DNA from: Microbacterium sp. LWH11-1.2
GTDB lineage: Bacteria; Actinomycetota; Actinomycetes; Actinomycetales; Microbacteriaceae
Direction: 5' to 3'
Assembly (NCBI RefSeq): GCF_038397745.1
Contig: NZ_CP151636.1
Location: 868,001-932,000, forward strand
DNA: 64,000 bases
Shown here: piece by piece, positions 16,978 to 25,757 of the stretch
Layout: the number at the start of each line of letters is the position of its first letter
How positions within the stretch are numbered: position 1 is the first letter of the stretch
Made by a program: the position numbers and the translations under genes
The notes under the pieces: generated by a model
Databases searched by the model: none
Seen by the model: the letters and a program-made list of their open reading frames with translations, nothing else
What the model was told of the DNA's origin: nothing

Positions 16978-19503
16978 ATGCCCCTGTCCGCGAGCGAGCT
17001 GCACCGGCGCGGCGTCGAAGCGGCGAACGCCCGACGGTTCACGCAGGCGCGGCGTGCGCTCGACGCGGCCTCCGCGCGCACGGACGACCCCGATCTGCGG
17101 GCCCGGATCGACGGGACGATCGCGTACGTGCTCGGCCAGACCGGTGAGCCGGCCGCGGCCGAGCAGCTGTGTCGCGCGGCGCTCGCCCGCCCGGGCCTGA
17201 CCACCGGGACGATCACGGTGCTCAGCGGTCAGCTCGGCACCCTCCTCTCGCACGCCGGTCGGCTGGAAGAGGCCGAGACGATGCTCACGCAGGCGATCGA
17301 CGCACTCACGGCCGTCGGCGCCGAGACGATCGAGCTCGCCAACTGCCTGATGAACCGCTCGGTGGTGCGGATGCAGCGGCACGAGCTGGACGCGTGCACC
17401 GCCGACCTCCGACGCGCGGTCGCCGTGTACGAAGCCGCCGATGCGGAGGAGCCCCTCGCCGAAGCGCGACACAACCTCGGCTATGCGGCCCTGCTCGGCG
17501 GAGACCTCGTCACCGCGCTGAGCCTGATGACACGCTCCCGTCCGACCCTCGCTGCGACCAGCGATCTCGCCGCGGCGATCAGCGACCTCGACCGCGCCGA
17601 GGTGCTCCGAGACGCCGGTCTCACGACCGAGGCCGAGACGCTGCTCGCGCAGGTCGCCCGCGAGTTCGGGGCGCAGCGCATGCGCCAGGCGCGCGGAGAG
17701 GCGGAGTTCCATCGCGCGCGGTCGCTCCTGCGCCACGACCCGGCCGCCGCGGAGCGGGCCGCGCGCACGGCCCTGCGACGCTTCACGGCGCTGGACAACC
17801 ACGCGTGGGCCGCGCGCGCCGAGGCCGTGCGTCTCGAGGCGCAGCAGCGGGCACGGCCGCGGAAGCCTCCCGGCGCCGCGGAGTTCGTGCGCGTCGCGAA
17901 GACGCTGGAGCGCAGCGGATTCCGCACCGAGGCGGCCGGACTCCGACTCAGCGCGCGACGGGACGGGACAGGACGGATGCCGCGGGTCGACCCCGCGGCA
18001 CCGACCCCCCTGCGCCTGCACGCCCACGAGGTGCGGGCGGCTCGGGCCGCCGCAGCGGGACGCGACCGGGATGCGCTCCGTGCCGCGGCCGAGGGTCTCG
18101 ACCTGCTCACGGCATGGCAGCGGTCGTTCGGCGCGCTCGACCTGCAGGCATCGATCGCGATGCACGGGAGCGACCTGATGTTCGCGGGGCTCTCCGCCGC
18201 CGCACGCCTCGGCGATCCAGCGGTGCTGTTCGAGTGGTCGGAGCGGGCGCGGCACCTCAGCCAACAGGTCGCGCCGGTGCGCCCGCCGCACGAGGAGGAC
18301 CTCGCGGTCGACCTCGCGGAACTGCGGATGCTGCGCGCCGAGCTCGCCGGCCAGGACTGGACGACCGACGCCAGAGTGCGGAGTCTGCGCGATCGCGTGC
18401 GCGAGCGGCAATGGGCGACGACGGGGTCCGGCGGCACCCGCGACCGGCTCGGGTTGGCCGAGGCGACGGCCTCGCTCTCCGGCGACACCGCCGTGCTCTC
18501 GTACGTGTTCACGGGCACCGATCTGCTCGCCGTCGTGGTGACGGCATCCGGGGCGACGGTCGTCGGCCTCTCCTGGCCGCGCGTACGCGCCGCGCTCGAC
18601 GGGCTGCGCGCCGACCTCGACATGGCCGCACTCACGCGCGGCGGCGTGATGGGTCCGGTGACCGAACGGGCGCTCGCGGCACGGCTGCGGCTGCTCGACG
18701 CCGAGCTCCTCGCCCCCGCGCGCGGTGCCGCCGTGGACGCCGACAAGCTCGTGATCACGGTACCCGGCGCGCTGGGCGGCGTGCCCTGGGCGATGCTGCC
18801 CGGCATGGCCGGCGTCGCCTTCACGCTGGCGACGTCGGTGTCACGCTGGCGGGCCGTTCACGATTCAGTCCGAACTCGCGTCCGACTCCCGGAATCCGCC
18901 CCGACGGGCGATGGCGAGCAAGTTCTTGCTGAATTGCGTGCGCTCGGTCGCGGTGCCCGCTCGGCGCAGGTCGGCTTCGCGGCGGGTCCGCGGGTTCCTC
19001 GTGCGGGCGAGGAGGTGCGTCGGGCGGCGGCCGCCTGGCCTGCGGACGCCACGCGGATCATCGAGGGACCCGACGCGACGGTCGCCGCCGTGACAGCCCT
19101 CGCCGCCGAGGTCGACCTGCTGCACATCGCCGCCCACGGTCGGCACGCCGTCGACAACCCGCTGTTCTCCGGCTTCGAGCTGACCGACGGAACGCTGTTC
19201 GGCTACGACGTCGACCTCATCCCCCGCGTGCCGGGCACGGTCATCCTCTCGGCGTGCGAGCTCGGCCGCTCATCGATCCGGTGGGGCGAGGAAGCCCTCG
19301 GGATGACGCGGGTCTGGCTGCACGCGGGGGCGGAGTGCGTGATCGCCGCCCCGGTGGCCGTGCCCGACGACGTCGCCTGCGAGCTGCTCGGCGCCGTGCA
19401 TGCCGGGATCGCCGCGGGCGATGCTCCCGCGGTCGCACTGGCCACGGCATCCGACTTCACCGGCCTGCGAGCGCCGTTCCAGTGCCACGGGAACGGATTC
19501 TGA
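16978..19503 (+). CDS. TPR-CHAT domain caspase-like protease
   Basis: An 841-residue protein. Residues about 1-300 are helical TPR-like repeats (for example EAETMLTQAIDALTAVGA and LRRAVAVYEAADA). The C-terminal CHAT (caspase-like) domain covers about 570-841, with the catalytic His720 (HIAAHGRH) and Cys760 (LSACELG) both present. CHAT proteases with TPR sensors act in bacterial conflict and cell-death pathways. The gene follows the subtilase by 81 bases. Residues about 627-654 come from an inserted palindromic DNA element (18857-18940) in a loop before the AGP segment; the frame is intact and the catalytic parts are untouched. Confidence 0.9.
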   Translation: MPLSASELHRRGVEAANARRFTQARRALDAASARTDDPDLRARIDGTIAYVLGQTGEPAAAEQLCRAALARPGLTTGTITVLSGQLGTLLSHAGRLEEAETMLTQAIDALTAVGAETIELANCLMNRSVVRMQRHELDACTADLRRAVAVYEAADAEEPLAEARHNLGYAALLGGDLVTALSLMTRSRPTLAATSDLAAAISDLDRAEVLRDAGLTTEAETLLAQVAREFGAQRMRQARGEAEFHRARSLLRHDPAAAERAARTALRRFTALDNHAWAARAEAVRLEAQQRARPRKPPGAAEFVRVAKTLERSGFRTEAAGLRLSARRDGTGRMPRVDPAAPTPLRLHAHEVRAARAAAAGRDRDALRAAAEGLDLLTAWQRSFGALDLQASIAMHGSDLMFAGLSAAARLGDPAVLFEWSERARHLSQQVAPVRPPHEEDLAVDLAELRMLRAELAGQDWTTDARVRSLRDRVRERQWATTGSGGTRDRLGLAEATASLSGDTAVLSYVFTGTDLLAVVVTASGATVVGLSWPRVRAALDGLRADLDMAALTRGGVMGPVTERALAARLRLLDAELLAPARGAAVDADKLVITVPGALGGVPWAMLPGMAGVAFTLATSVSRWRAVHDSVRTRVRLPESAPTGDGEQVLAELRALGRGARSAQVGFAAGPRVPRAGEEVRRAAAAWPADATRIIEGPDATVAAVTALAAEVDLLHIAAHGRHAVDNPLFSGFELTDGTLFGYDVDLIPRVPGTVILSACELGRSSIRWGEEALGMTRVWLHAGAECVIAAPVAVPDDVACELLGAVHAGIAAGDAPAVALATASDFTGLRAPFQCHGNGF
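18857..18940. repeat. Decayed palindromic element inside the CHAT gene
   Basis: The right arm GTTCTTGCTGAATTGCGTG (18922-18940) is nearly identical to that of the element at 491-510. The left arm (18857-18875, TTCACGATTCAGTCCGAAC) is its imperfect inverted copy. The 84-bp element is in frame and adds about 28 residues to a loop of the CHAT domain. Confidence 0.65.
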
Positions 19504-19528
19504 CCTCCATCGAGCGAGATGACGCGAC

Positions 19529-19846
19529 TCAGATCGAGGTTCCCACCGCCCGAGCGAGGCGGGCGATCTGCTCCTCGTTGCGCTGGTAGTGCGACCACTG
19601 CCCCACTCGGGTGCATGTCACGAGGTCCGCGCGCTGCAGCGTCGCCATGAATTGTGAAGCGGTCGACTGAGACACGTTCGCTCTGGCCTGGATGTGCTTG
19701 AGGCACACACCGACGTCCTCCGCGGGCTGATCCTGCGGAGGAAACGAGGTGGGTTCCTTCAGCCAGCCGAGGATGGCCAGACGCGTCGGATGAGCGAGCG
19801 CCTTGAAGACCGTGACCAGCTCATCCCCCGCATGCTCATCGACCAT
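19529..19846 (-). CDS. ArsR-family transcriptional repressor
   Basis: A 105-residue winged-helix protein: FKALAHPTRLAILGWL opens the domain and ANVSQSTASQFMATLQRADL is the recognition helix. One cysteine (VCLKHIQ) is present, but there is no CxC metal site in helix 3, so it probably senses something other than arsenite. It is divergent from the reductase at 19932, with repeated operators in between. Confidence 0.9.
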   Translation of the reverse strand: MVDEHAGDELVTVFKALAHPTRLAILGWLKEPTSFPPQDQPAEDVGVCLKHIQARANVSQSTASQFMATLQRADLVTCTRVGQWSHYQRNEEQIARLARAVGTSI

Positions 19847-19867
19847 GCGTCGATCATATCGCAGTAT

Positions 19868-19922
19868 CGCGATTTAACGATTATGTGGTAGTCCTTAGAT
19901 CGTAAAAACGCGATTTACCGAT
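19868..19922. promoter_or_regulatory. Direct-repeat operators between ArsR gene and reductase
   Basis: CGCGATTTAACGAT (19868-19881) is repeated as CGCGATTTACCGAT (19909-19922), 41 bp apart, about four helical turns. The gap is AT-rich against its surroundings. The repressor encoded at 19529 probably binds here and controls both directions. Confidence 0.5.
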
Positions 19923-19931
19923 GGGAGCGTC

Positions 19932-20981
19932 ATGGACAGGACAGCGTTGGTGGTGGGAGCGCGGGGAGTGATCGGCGGGAACCTGATCGCGCACCTCGAG
20001 AAAGAGGGCGGATGGAAGGTCGTGGGGCTCTCGCGTCGCGGCGGACCTGATGGCGGCGCGGTCCGCCATATCGCCGTCGACCTGCTCGATCGCGACGACA
20101 CCGTTGCTCGGCTGTCCGGTCTGACCGATGTCACGCACCTGTTCTACGCCGCCTACCAGGATCGACCGAGCTGGACCGAACTGGTGCCGCCCAACCTGGC
20201 CATGCTCGTCAACGTCGTGGACGCGATCGAACCGGTCGCGCCGCGGCTGGAGCACATCAGTCTCATGCAGGGATACAAGGTGTACGGCGCGCACCTGGGT
20301 CCGTTCGCCACCCCGGCCAAGGAGAGCGATCCCCCGCACATGCCGCCGGAGTTCAACGTGGATCAGCAGCAGTTCCTCGAAGGGCGACAAGCGGGCGCAT
20401 CGTGGTCGTGGTCTGCGCTCCGCCCCTCCGTCGTCGCCGGCGTGGGGCTCGGGAATCCGATGAACCTCGCGATGGTGATCGCGATCTACGCTTCCATCAG
20501 CAAGGAACTCGGGATTCCGCTGCGCTTCCCTGGAAAGCCCGGCGCGTACACGAGCCTGATCGAGATGACGGACGCCGACGTGTTGGCTGCAGCGACCGTC
20601 TGGGCGGCCACCTCGCCGGGCAGCCGCAACGAGGCCTACAACATCACGAACGGCGACATGTTCCGCTGGTCGAGCATGTGGCCGAAGATCGCGGCCTTCT
20701 TCGAACTCGACACGGCACCGCCGCTACCGATGCGGCTGAGCGAGATCATGGCCGACAAGGCGTCCCTGTGGGAGACGATGGTGGAGCGCCACGGGCTGCG
20801 CCGCACACCGTACAGCGACGTGTCCTCGTGGGAGTTCGGAGACTTCGTCTTCGCCTGGGACTACGACGTCATCGCCGACACATCCAAATCACGTCGAGCG
20901 GGTTTCCACGGCTACGTGGACACCGAGCAGATGTTCCTCCGGATCTTCCAGGACCTCCGCGATCGGCGACTCATTCCCTGA
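19932..20981 (+). CDS. SDR-family NAD(P)-dependent oxidoreductase (PRISE-like)
   Basis: A 349-residue extended short-chain dehydrogenase. The N-terminal GARGVIGGNL is the Rossmann nucleotide loop, SLMQGYKVYGAH holds the Tyr/Lys active-site region in the arrangement of plant-type progesterone 5-beta-reductase/iridoid synthase-like enzymes, and residues 200-330 form the substrate domain. These enzymes reduce activated C=C bonds of enones. It is controlled by the divergent ArsR-type repressor, suggesting a detoxification role. The natural substrate is unknown. Confidence 0.85.
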   Translation: MDRTALVVGARGVIGGNLIAHLEKEGGWKVVGLSRRGGPDGGAVRHIAVDLLDRDDTVARLSGLTDVTHLFYAAYQDRPSWTELVPPNLAMLVNVVDAIEPVAPRLEHISLMQGYKVYGAHLGPFATPAKESDPPHMPPEFNVDQQQFLEGRQAGASWSWSALRPSVVAGVGLGNPMNLAMVIAIYASISKELGIPLRFPGKPGAYTSLIEMTDADVLAAATVWAATSPGSRNEAYNITNGDMFRWSSMWPKIAAFFELDTAPPLPMRLSEIMADKASLWETMVERHGLRRTPYSDVSSWEFGDFVFAWDYDVIADTSKSRRAGFHGYVDTEQMFLRIFQDLRDRRLIP

Positions 20982-21353
20982 AGGCCGCGAATCTTTTTCT
21001 CCATTCGATGTATCAGAACAGATGCGGGGCGCTCCTGTCTTTCAGAAGGTGCCATGCGAAGGACCTCGAAGGTGTGAGGTGCGAGGAGGCGCAGTCGGCT
21101 GGGGACATCCGCTCGCTGGGGAGCGCGGATCCGACACGACACCCTCTGCTCTGGGAGCGCCGCGGCTGGGAGGCCGCGGCGCTCTCGCAGGGCCTCGGCG
21201 ATCTGGGGACGCCGAGGCCCTCTGGGTGCGCCCCGGAAACTTCACAGTTCTTCGTCACGCGCGTTGTTGCACCTAGGGTAAAAAGGTCGGCGCACCCCCG
21301 GACACATATCCCCGCCTACGTCTATACGCATACTGCGCCGGCATGGAGGTTCC
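20982..21353. other. 372-bp gap: two perfect hairpins and a promoter region, no gene seen
   Basis: The small open frames on both strands lack ribosome sites and protein-like composition. The gap holds two back-to-back perfect hairpins at 21155-21221, described separately. From 21270 on an AT-richer stretch (TAGGGTAAAAAGG, TATACG, CATACT) probably contains the promoter of the secreted protein at 21354, whose ribosome site is GGAGG at 21345-21349. Confidence 0.5.
21155..21221. terminator. Twin perfect 12-bp hairpins
   Basis: GAGCGCCGCGGC (21155-21166) pairs with GCCGCGGCGCTC (21173-21184), and AGGGCCTCGGCG (21189-21200) pairs with CGCCGAGGCCCT (21210-21221). Both stems are perfect and the two are only four bases apart. 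They may end the reductase transcript, or be part of a structured RNA; no U tract follows. Confidence 0.5.
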
Positions 21354-22094
21354 ATGTTTTTCCAACGACTGACGGATCATGCTCGTCGTCACAGCACGTG
21401 GTGGAGCGTCGTGAGCGCTCTCCTCGTGATCACCACCTTCTGCGGTCACTACTCCCTGACCCAGAGCGTCGCGACGCCGGCAGCGGCGCACTCCGCCGAA
21501 CCGACGCCGACGGCTCAGCCCTCACCCGCGCCGACGCCGACGCAGAAGCCGAAGCCGAAGCCCACGCCGACGCCGGTACCCACCGCTGAACCGGAGCCTG
21601 TGCCTGCACCGGCACCTGCCCCCGAGCCGGCACCCGCACCGGCCCCTGCACCAGCACCGGCACCCGCTCCGGCACCCGCACCCGCACCCGCACCCGCGCC
21701 GACGGATGACGATGCCGCCGCGGCGGCCGAGGTGCTGCGCCTGGTCAACGTCGAACGCGCCGCGGCCGGCTGCGCGCCGGTCACGGCCAACCCCGTCCTC
21801 GGGGAGGTCGCGCGCGCACACAGCCAGGACATGGCGGATCAGGGGTACTTCAGTCACACGTCGCTCGACGGCCGCTCGCCGTGGGATCGCCTCGCGGCGG
21901 CCGGCTACTCCGACGGCAGCGGTGAGAACATCGCGGCCGGTCAGAGCACGGCGCAGGACGTGATGTCGAGCTGGATGAACAGCGAAGGGCACCGGTCCAA
22001 CATCCTGAACTGCGGCAGCACGACGATGGGTGTCGGCATCGGCCACGGCGGCCCGTACGGCATCTACTGGACGCAGGTGTTCGGCCGCTCCTGA
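21354..22094 (+). CDS. Secreted/anchored CAP (SCP-like) domain protein
   Basis: A 246-residue protein: an uncleaved signal or anchor segment (about residues 18-38), a long Pro/Ala/Lys/Glu-rich spacer (about 48-118, mostly AP and PT repeats) suited to crossing the cell wall, and a CAP domain (about 122-246) with RAHSQDMADQGYFSHTS, SGENIA and the EGHRSNIL motif carrying the conserved His and Glu. CAP proteins of bacteria are secreted and of uncertain activity. GGAGG precedes the ATG by four bases. Confidence 0.88.
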   Translation: MFFQRLTDHARRHSTWWSVVSALLVITTFCGHYSLTQSVATPAAAHSAEPTPTAQPSPAPTPTQKPKPKPTPTPVPTAEPEPVPAPAPAPEPAPAPAPAPAPAPAPAPAPAPAPAPTDDDAAAAAEVLRLVNVERAAAGCAPVTANPVLGEVARAHSQDMADQGYFSHTSLDGRSPWDRLAAAGYSDGSGENIAAGQSTAQDVMSSWMNSEGHRSNILNCGSTTMGVGIGHGGPYGIYWTQVFGRS

Positions 22095-22127
22095 CGGTCG
22101 CAGCTCTTCTCAGGAATGCGCGACGAG

Positions 22128-22153
22128 GGTCCGGGGCCACGCGGCCTCGGGCC
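22128..22153. terminator. Bidirectional terminator hairpin
   Basis: GGTCCGGGGCC and GGCCTCGGGCC pair over 11 positions with two G-U wobbles and a four-base loop, followed on the plus strand by TTTG. It lies between the convergent CAP-domain gene and the DeoR gene. Confidence 0.55.
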
Positions 22154-22169
22154 TTTGTCGCGCGAGGGC

Positions 22170-22946
22170 TCAGGCGAGCAGGACCTCGTGACCCGCTTCT
22201 CGAAGGGCCTCGACGACGTCGGCATCCGCTCCGGCATCGGTGATCACGGTGGGGAACAGATCCACCCCGCCCACGGCGGCGAAGGCCACGATGCCGAGCT
22301 TGCTGCCGTCGGTGACGACGACGGCGCGGCGCGCGCGCTCGGCCATCATCCGGTTCACGGCGGCCTCGCGCTCATCCTGCGTGGTGGCTCCGGCGTCGGC
22401 ATCCATCCCGTTGACCCCGATGAAGGCGATGTCGAGGCGCACACCCCGCAGCAGCTGTTCGACGAAGGGACCGACGAGCTCGTAGCTGCGCGAGTGGATC
22501 ACCCCGCCGGTCACCACGACCTTGATGTCGGGGCGGGTGGCGAGCTGCGCGGCGATGTTCACGGCATTCGTGACGACGGTGATGCCGCCGTTCGCCGCGA
22601 GATCGTCACGGGCGGCGAGAGCCGCCGCAATCGCGGTGGTCGTGGTGCCGCCCGACAACCCGACGACGGTTCCCGGTGCGACGAGCGCGGCGGCGGCCTG
22701 TGCGATGCTCGCCTTCTCATGGGCGCGCAGGTGGCTCTTGTAGCGGATGGGCAGCTCGTACGCGACGGTCTGCGCGACCGCACCGCCGTGCGTGCGGGTG
22801 AGCAGCCGCTGCTCGGCGAGACTGTCGAGGTCGCGCCGCGTGGTCGCTGCCGACGCCCCGAACCGGTCCACGAGCTCATCGATCGTGACCTCGCCGGCTT
22901 CGGCGAGCAGATCGAGGATCGCGTTGAGCCGCGCCGCCCTCTTCAT
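22170..22946 (-). CDS. DeoR/GlpR-family repressor (AgaR-like)
   Basis: A 258-residue protein with the N-terminal DeoR winged helix (residues 5-60; VTIDELVDRFGASAATTRRD) and a C-terminal sugar-phosphate sensor domain (LSGGTTTTAIAAAL, TGGVIHSRSYELVGP, FIGVNGMDADAG). It ends the minus-strand amino-sugar operon, overlapping the aldolase gene by four bases. By position it should repress the operon and perhaps the divergent transporter, released by a sugar phosphate of the pathway. Confidence 0.9.
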   Translation of the reverse strand: MKRAARLNAILDLLAEAGEVTIDELVDRFGASAATTRRDLDSLAEQRLLTRTHGGAVAQTVAYELPIRYKSHLRAHEKASIAQAAAALVAPGTVVGLSGGTTTTAIAAALAARDDLAANGGITVVTNAVNIAAQLATRPDIKVVVTGGVIHSRSYELVGPFVEQLLRGVRLDIAFIGVNGMDADAGATTQDEREAAVNRMMAERARRAVVVTDGSKLGIVAFAAVGGVDLFPTVITDAGADADVVEALREAGHEVLLA

Positions 22947-23800
22947 CCCGCCACCGTATCGCTCCCGGTCAGCGCGAAGAGACGCAGCATCCGCGCGGCC
23001 TCGGCGGCGAGGGCGTCGCGCGCAGGCGCGAGGTACTTCCGCGAGTCGACCAGCCGCTCGTCGGCGGCCAGCTTCTCGCGGATCGCGCGCGTGAAGAATC
23101 CGTTGAGATGCGTGGAGACGTTGATCTTCGTCATCCCCGCGCGCACCGCGGCGGCGATCACGGCATCCGCCACCCCCGACGACCCGTGCAGCACCAGCGG
23201 CACGGGCAGAGCGGCGCGCAGCCGGGCGATCAGATCGAGATCGAGCGAGGCGGTGCGGTCGGTCATGGCGTGCGAGGAGCCCACAGCGACGGCCAGGGCG
23301 TCGACGCTGGTCGCGGCGACGAAGGCCTGCGCCTCGTCGGGGTCGGTCCGGACACCGGGCGCATGCGCTCCATCCTTGCCCCCGACCTCGCCGAGCTCGC
23401 CCTCCACGTAGACGCCGGCCGCATGCGCCCGGGCCGCGACCTCCGCCGTGAGCGCCACGTTCTCGTCGTAGGGGAGCGCACCGCCGTCGAACATCACGGA
23501 GCCGAACCCGAGGGCGATCGCCTCGTCGACGAGCTCCGGACGCTCGGCGTGATCCAGATGCACCGCGACCGGCGTCTGCGCGCGCCGGGCGATCGCGAGC
23601 GCGGCCAGCGCGACCGGCTCGAGCCCGCCGTGGTAGTCGGCGCAGTTCTGCGAGATCTGCAGGATCACCGGAAGCTGCGCGAGCGCCGACGCGCGAACGA
23701 GACCTTCGGCGGTCTCGAGGTGGATGACGTTGAACGCACCGATGCCGGTGCCGGCGGCGGATGCCGCGGAGACGAGATCGCGGGCGGAGACGAGGGTCAC
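22943..23800 (-). CDS. Class II ketose-bisphosphate aldolase (GatY/KbaY type)
   Basis: A 285-residue zinc aldolase: HLDHAERPELVDEAIALGF carries the catalytic region and first zinc histidines, followed by GELGEVGGKDG, AVAVGSSHA and LVLHGSSGV with the remaining ligands and phosphate-binding glycines. The family splits tagatose- or fructose-1,6-bisphosphate into glyceraldehyde-3-phosphate and dihydroxyacetone phosphate. The GTG start at 23800 has AAGGACC before it. With the kinase encoded just upstream it forms the last steps of galactosamine-type sugar breakdown. Confidence 0.88.
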   Translation of the reverse strand: MTLVSARDLVSAASAAGTGIGAFNVIHLETAEGLVRASALAQLPVILQISQNCADYHGGLEPVALAALAIARRAQTPVAVHLDHAERPELVDEAIALGFGSVMFDGGALPYDENVALTAEVAARAHAAGVYVEGELGEVGGKDGAHAPGVRTDPDEAQAFVAATSVDALAVAVGSSHAMTDRTASLDLDLIARLRAALPVPLVLHGSSGVADAVIAAAVRAGMTKINVSTHLNGFFTRAIREKLAADERLVDSRKYLAPARDALAAEAARMLRLFALTGSDTVAG

Positions 23801-23811
23801 GAAGGGTCCTT

Positions 23812-24756
23812 TCAGGACGATGCGGGCCGGAACGACGAGGGATCGGGGCGGGAGATGCGGAGCTGCTGCTCGAGCGCGGTCCAGTACGGGGAGATGTCGC
23901 CGGCGAGGGGCATCAGGACGGCCGCGGCCGACCACGCCGTGGCCCGGCGGAGGATCTGCTCGGGGTCGCGGACCCCGCCCGCGTACAGCACGGCGCAGGC
24001 TGCCACCCCGGCATCGCCGGCACCCGTGGGGTTGCCGGCCAGCGGCTCGTCGAGACGGGCGTGCACGAGCTCGGATGCCGTGACGGCGAGCATCCCGTCG
24101 GCACCGAGAGACAGCAGCACCAGTTCGGCGCCGCGGTCGATCAGCGATCGCGCGCCCTCGACCGGGTCGGCGATGCCGGTGGCCTCCGCGAGCTCGGCCG
24201 CGTTCGGCTTGAGCACGGTCGCGCCGGCGTCCGCGGCGCGCAGGAGCGCAGGACCGGACGTGTCGGCGATCACCGGCACACCGGCATCCTTCCCGACCGC
24301 AATCAGCATGGGGAGCAGCGGGTCGGGTGCGCCGGGCGGCAGGCTTCCGGAGACCACGAGCACTCGCGCGCTGGGCAGCCGCTCGACGACCTCGGCGAGC
24401 ACCGCCGCCCACTCGACGTCGGTCGGGTTCACGCCGCGCTCGTTGACGATGGTCGTGTCGCCGAGCGTCTCGTCGACCACCGCGATGCTGCGGCGGGTCT
24501 CGGCGGCGACCGGGACGAGCGCATGCGGGACGCCGCTCGCGCCGAGCTCGGCAGCGAACTCGTCGCCGACGCGCCCGCCGATCGTCGTGACCGCGAGCAC
24601 CTGCTCGCCTTCCGCGTGCGCGACCCGCGCCACGTTCAGGCCCTTGCCGCCCGCCCGGGCGATGCCGGCATCCGCGCGATGCGTGCCGCCCTCGACGAGC
24701 CGATCGACGCGCCAGGTGAGGTCGAGCGCCGGGTTCGGGGTCACCGTCAGGATCAC
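23812..24756 (-). CDS. PfkB-family hexose kinase (tagatose-6-P/fructose-1-P kinase type)
   Basis: A 314-residue kinase that starts MILTVTPNPALDLTWRVDRL as in LacC/FruK, with AGGKGLNVARV, the anion-hole motif NPTGAGDAGVA with its catalytic Asp near residue 250, and the Asn/Lys patch VLKPNAAE. It would phosphorylate tagatose-6-phosphate, giving the substrate of the adjacent aldolase; fructose-1-phosphate is the main alternative. Its start overlaps the ROK kinase gene by four bases. Confidence 0.85.
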   Translation of the reverse strand: MILTVTPNPALDLTWRVDRLVEGGTHRADAGIARAGGKGLNVARVAHAEGEQVLAVTTIGGRVGDEFAAELGASGVPHALVPVAAETRRSIAVVDETLGDTTIVNERGVNPTDVEWAAVLAEVVERLPSARVLVVSGSLPPGAPDPLLPMLIAVGKDAGVPVIADTSGPALLRAADAGATVLKPNAAELAEATGIADPVEGARSLIDRGAELVLLSLGADGMLAVTASELVHARLDEPLAGNPTGAGDAGVAACAVLYAGGVRDPEQILRRATAWSAAAVLMPLAGDISPYWTALEQQLRISRPDPSSFRPASS

Positions 24757-25745
24757 GTGAGCTCCCTCGCACGCAGCGCGGCGCCGAGGAGCCCCGCGTT
24801 GCCCGAGAGCTCGGCCGGAACCAGTTCCGGGATGCGGTGGAAGCTCAATCGCGCCGCGAGCCGACCGCGCAGCTCGTCGAACAGCGCGCCGCCGGCGCGG
24901 GAGAGCCCCCCGCCGATGACGACGGCCTCGGGGGCGACGACGGCCGTGAGCTGTGCGAGCGACATGGTCAGCGCGTCGAGCGCCGAGTTCCAGATCTCGG
25001 CGGCGACCTCGTCACCGGCGGCGGCACGGGCGATGACGTCCTTCGCACCGTCGGGAACCACACCCGTCGCATCGCGGTACCGTCGCGCGATCGCTCCGGC
25101 AGAGGCCACCGCCTCGAGGCAGCCGCGGGCCCCGCACGCGCAGATCGGCCCGTCGGCGATCGGCGAGTGGCCGATCTCGCCCGCGTACCCGCCGGCGGTG
25201 TAGGGCACCCCGCCGACGAGCAGAGCGCCGGCGATCCCCGTTCCGATCACGAGCACGACCGCGTCGGCGTAGTCGCGGGCACCGCCGAGCCGGCGTTCGG
25301 CCCAGCTCGCGGCACGCACGTCATGGTCGAAGGCGACCGGCAGCCCGAGTCGGGCGGTGGCGAGATCACGCAGCGGGGAGTCGTGCCACCCCAGGTTGCT
25401 GGCGAACACGCCGAGTCCGGCATCCGCATCCACGATCCCCGGAACGACCAGACCCGCCGCCATCGGCACGACATCGGGGTGCGCGGCGCGGAGTTCGCCC
25501 GCCAGCACCTCGAGGCGCTCGAGGAGCACGTCGGTGCGGTCTCCCTCGGCGACGGGGGTCGGCGTGCGCCGCAGCCCGAGCGCGTTTCCCTCCGCATCGA
25601 ACAGCGCGGACTTGATGTCGGTGCCGCCGACGTCGAACGCCAGCACGGGAGAACCCGCGCCCAGCGTCCGCACGGCGGCGAGTCTCTCGCCCGCAGTGTC
25701 GCGCTCGACGTCGGCGACGGGTGCTGCGCCGTCAGGTCCGGTCAT
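24753..25745 (-). CDS. ROK-family sugar kinase
   Basis: A 330-residue kinase with the ATP loop LAFDVGGTDIKSALFD, the ROK signature region and zinc cluster GEIGHSPIADGPICACGARG CLE (shown split; the cysteines and His ligate zinc), and the catalytic Asp in FDHDVRAAS. It has no N-terminal DNA-binding domain, so it is an enzyme. By context it should phosphorylate N-acetylgalactosamine or a related amino sugar. About 30 residues precede the Rossmann motif, so a later start is possible. Confidence 0.85.
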   Translation of the reverse strand: MTGPDGAAPVADVERDTAGERLAAVRTLGAGSPVLAFDVGGTDIKSALFDAEGNALGLRRTPTPVAEGDRTDVLLERLEVLAGELRAAHPDVVPMAAGLVVPGIVDADAGLGVFASNLGWHDSPLRDLATARLGLPVAFDHDVRAASWAERRLGGARDYADAVVLVIGTGIAGALLVGGVPYTAGGYAGEIGHSPIADGPICACGARGCLEAVASAGAIARRYRDATGVVPDGAKDVIARAAAGDEVAAEIWNSALDALTMSLAQLTAVVAPEAVVIGGGLSRAGGALFDELRGRLAARLSFHRIPELVPAELSGNAGLLGAALRARELT

Positions 25746-25757
25746 GGATGGATCCGC

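Noticed and set aside
15157..18411. Minus-strand open frame of 1084 codons
   Set aside because: It runs antisense across the subtilase and CHAT genes; its product is low-complexity Arg/Gly/His-rich sequence, an artefact of high GC.
21490..21710. Short-period repeats that could suggest a repeat array or CRISPR
   Set aside because: They are irregular codons for the Pro/Ala-rich spacer of the CAP-domain protein; no constant repeat with unique spacers exists.
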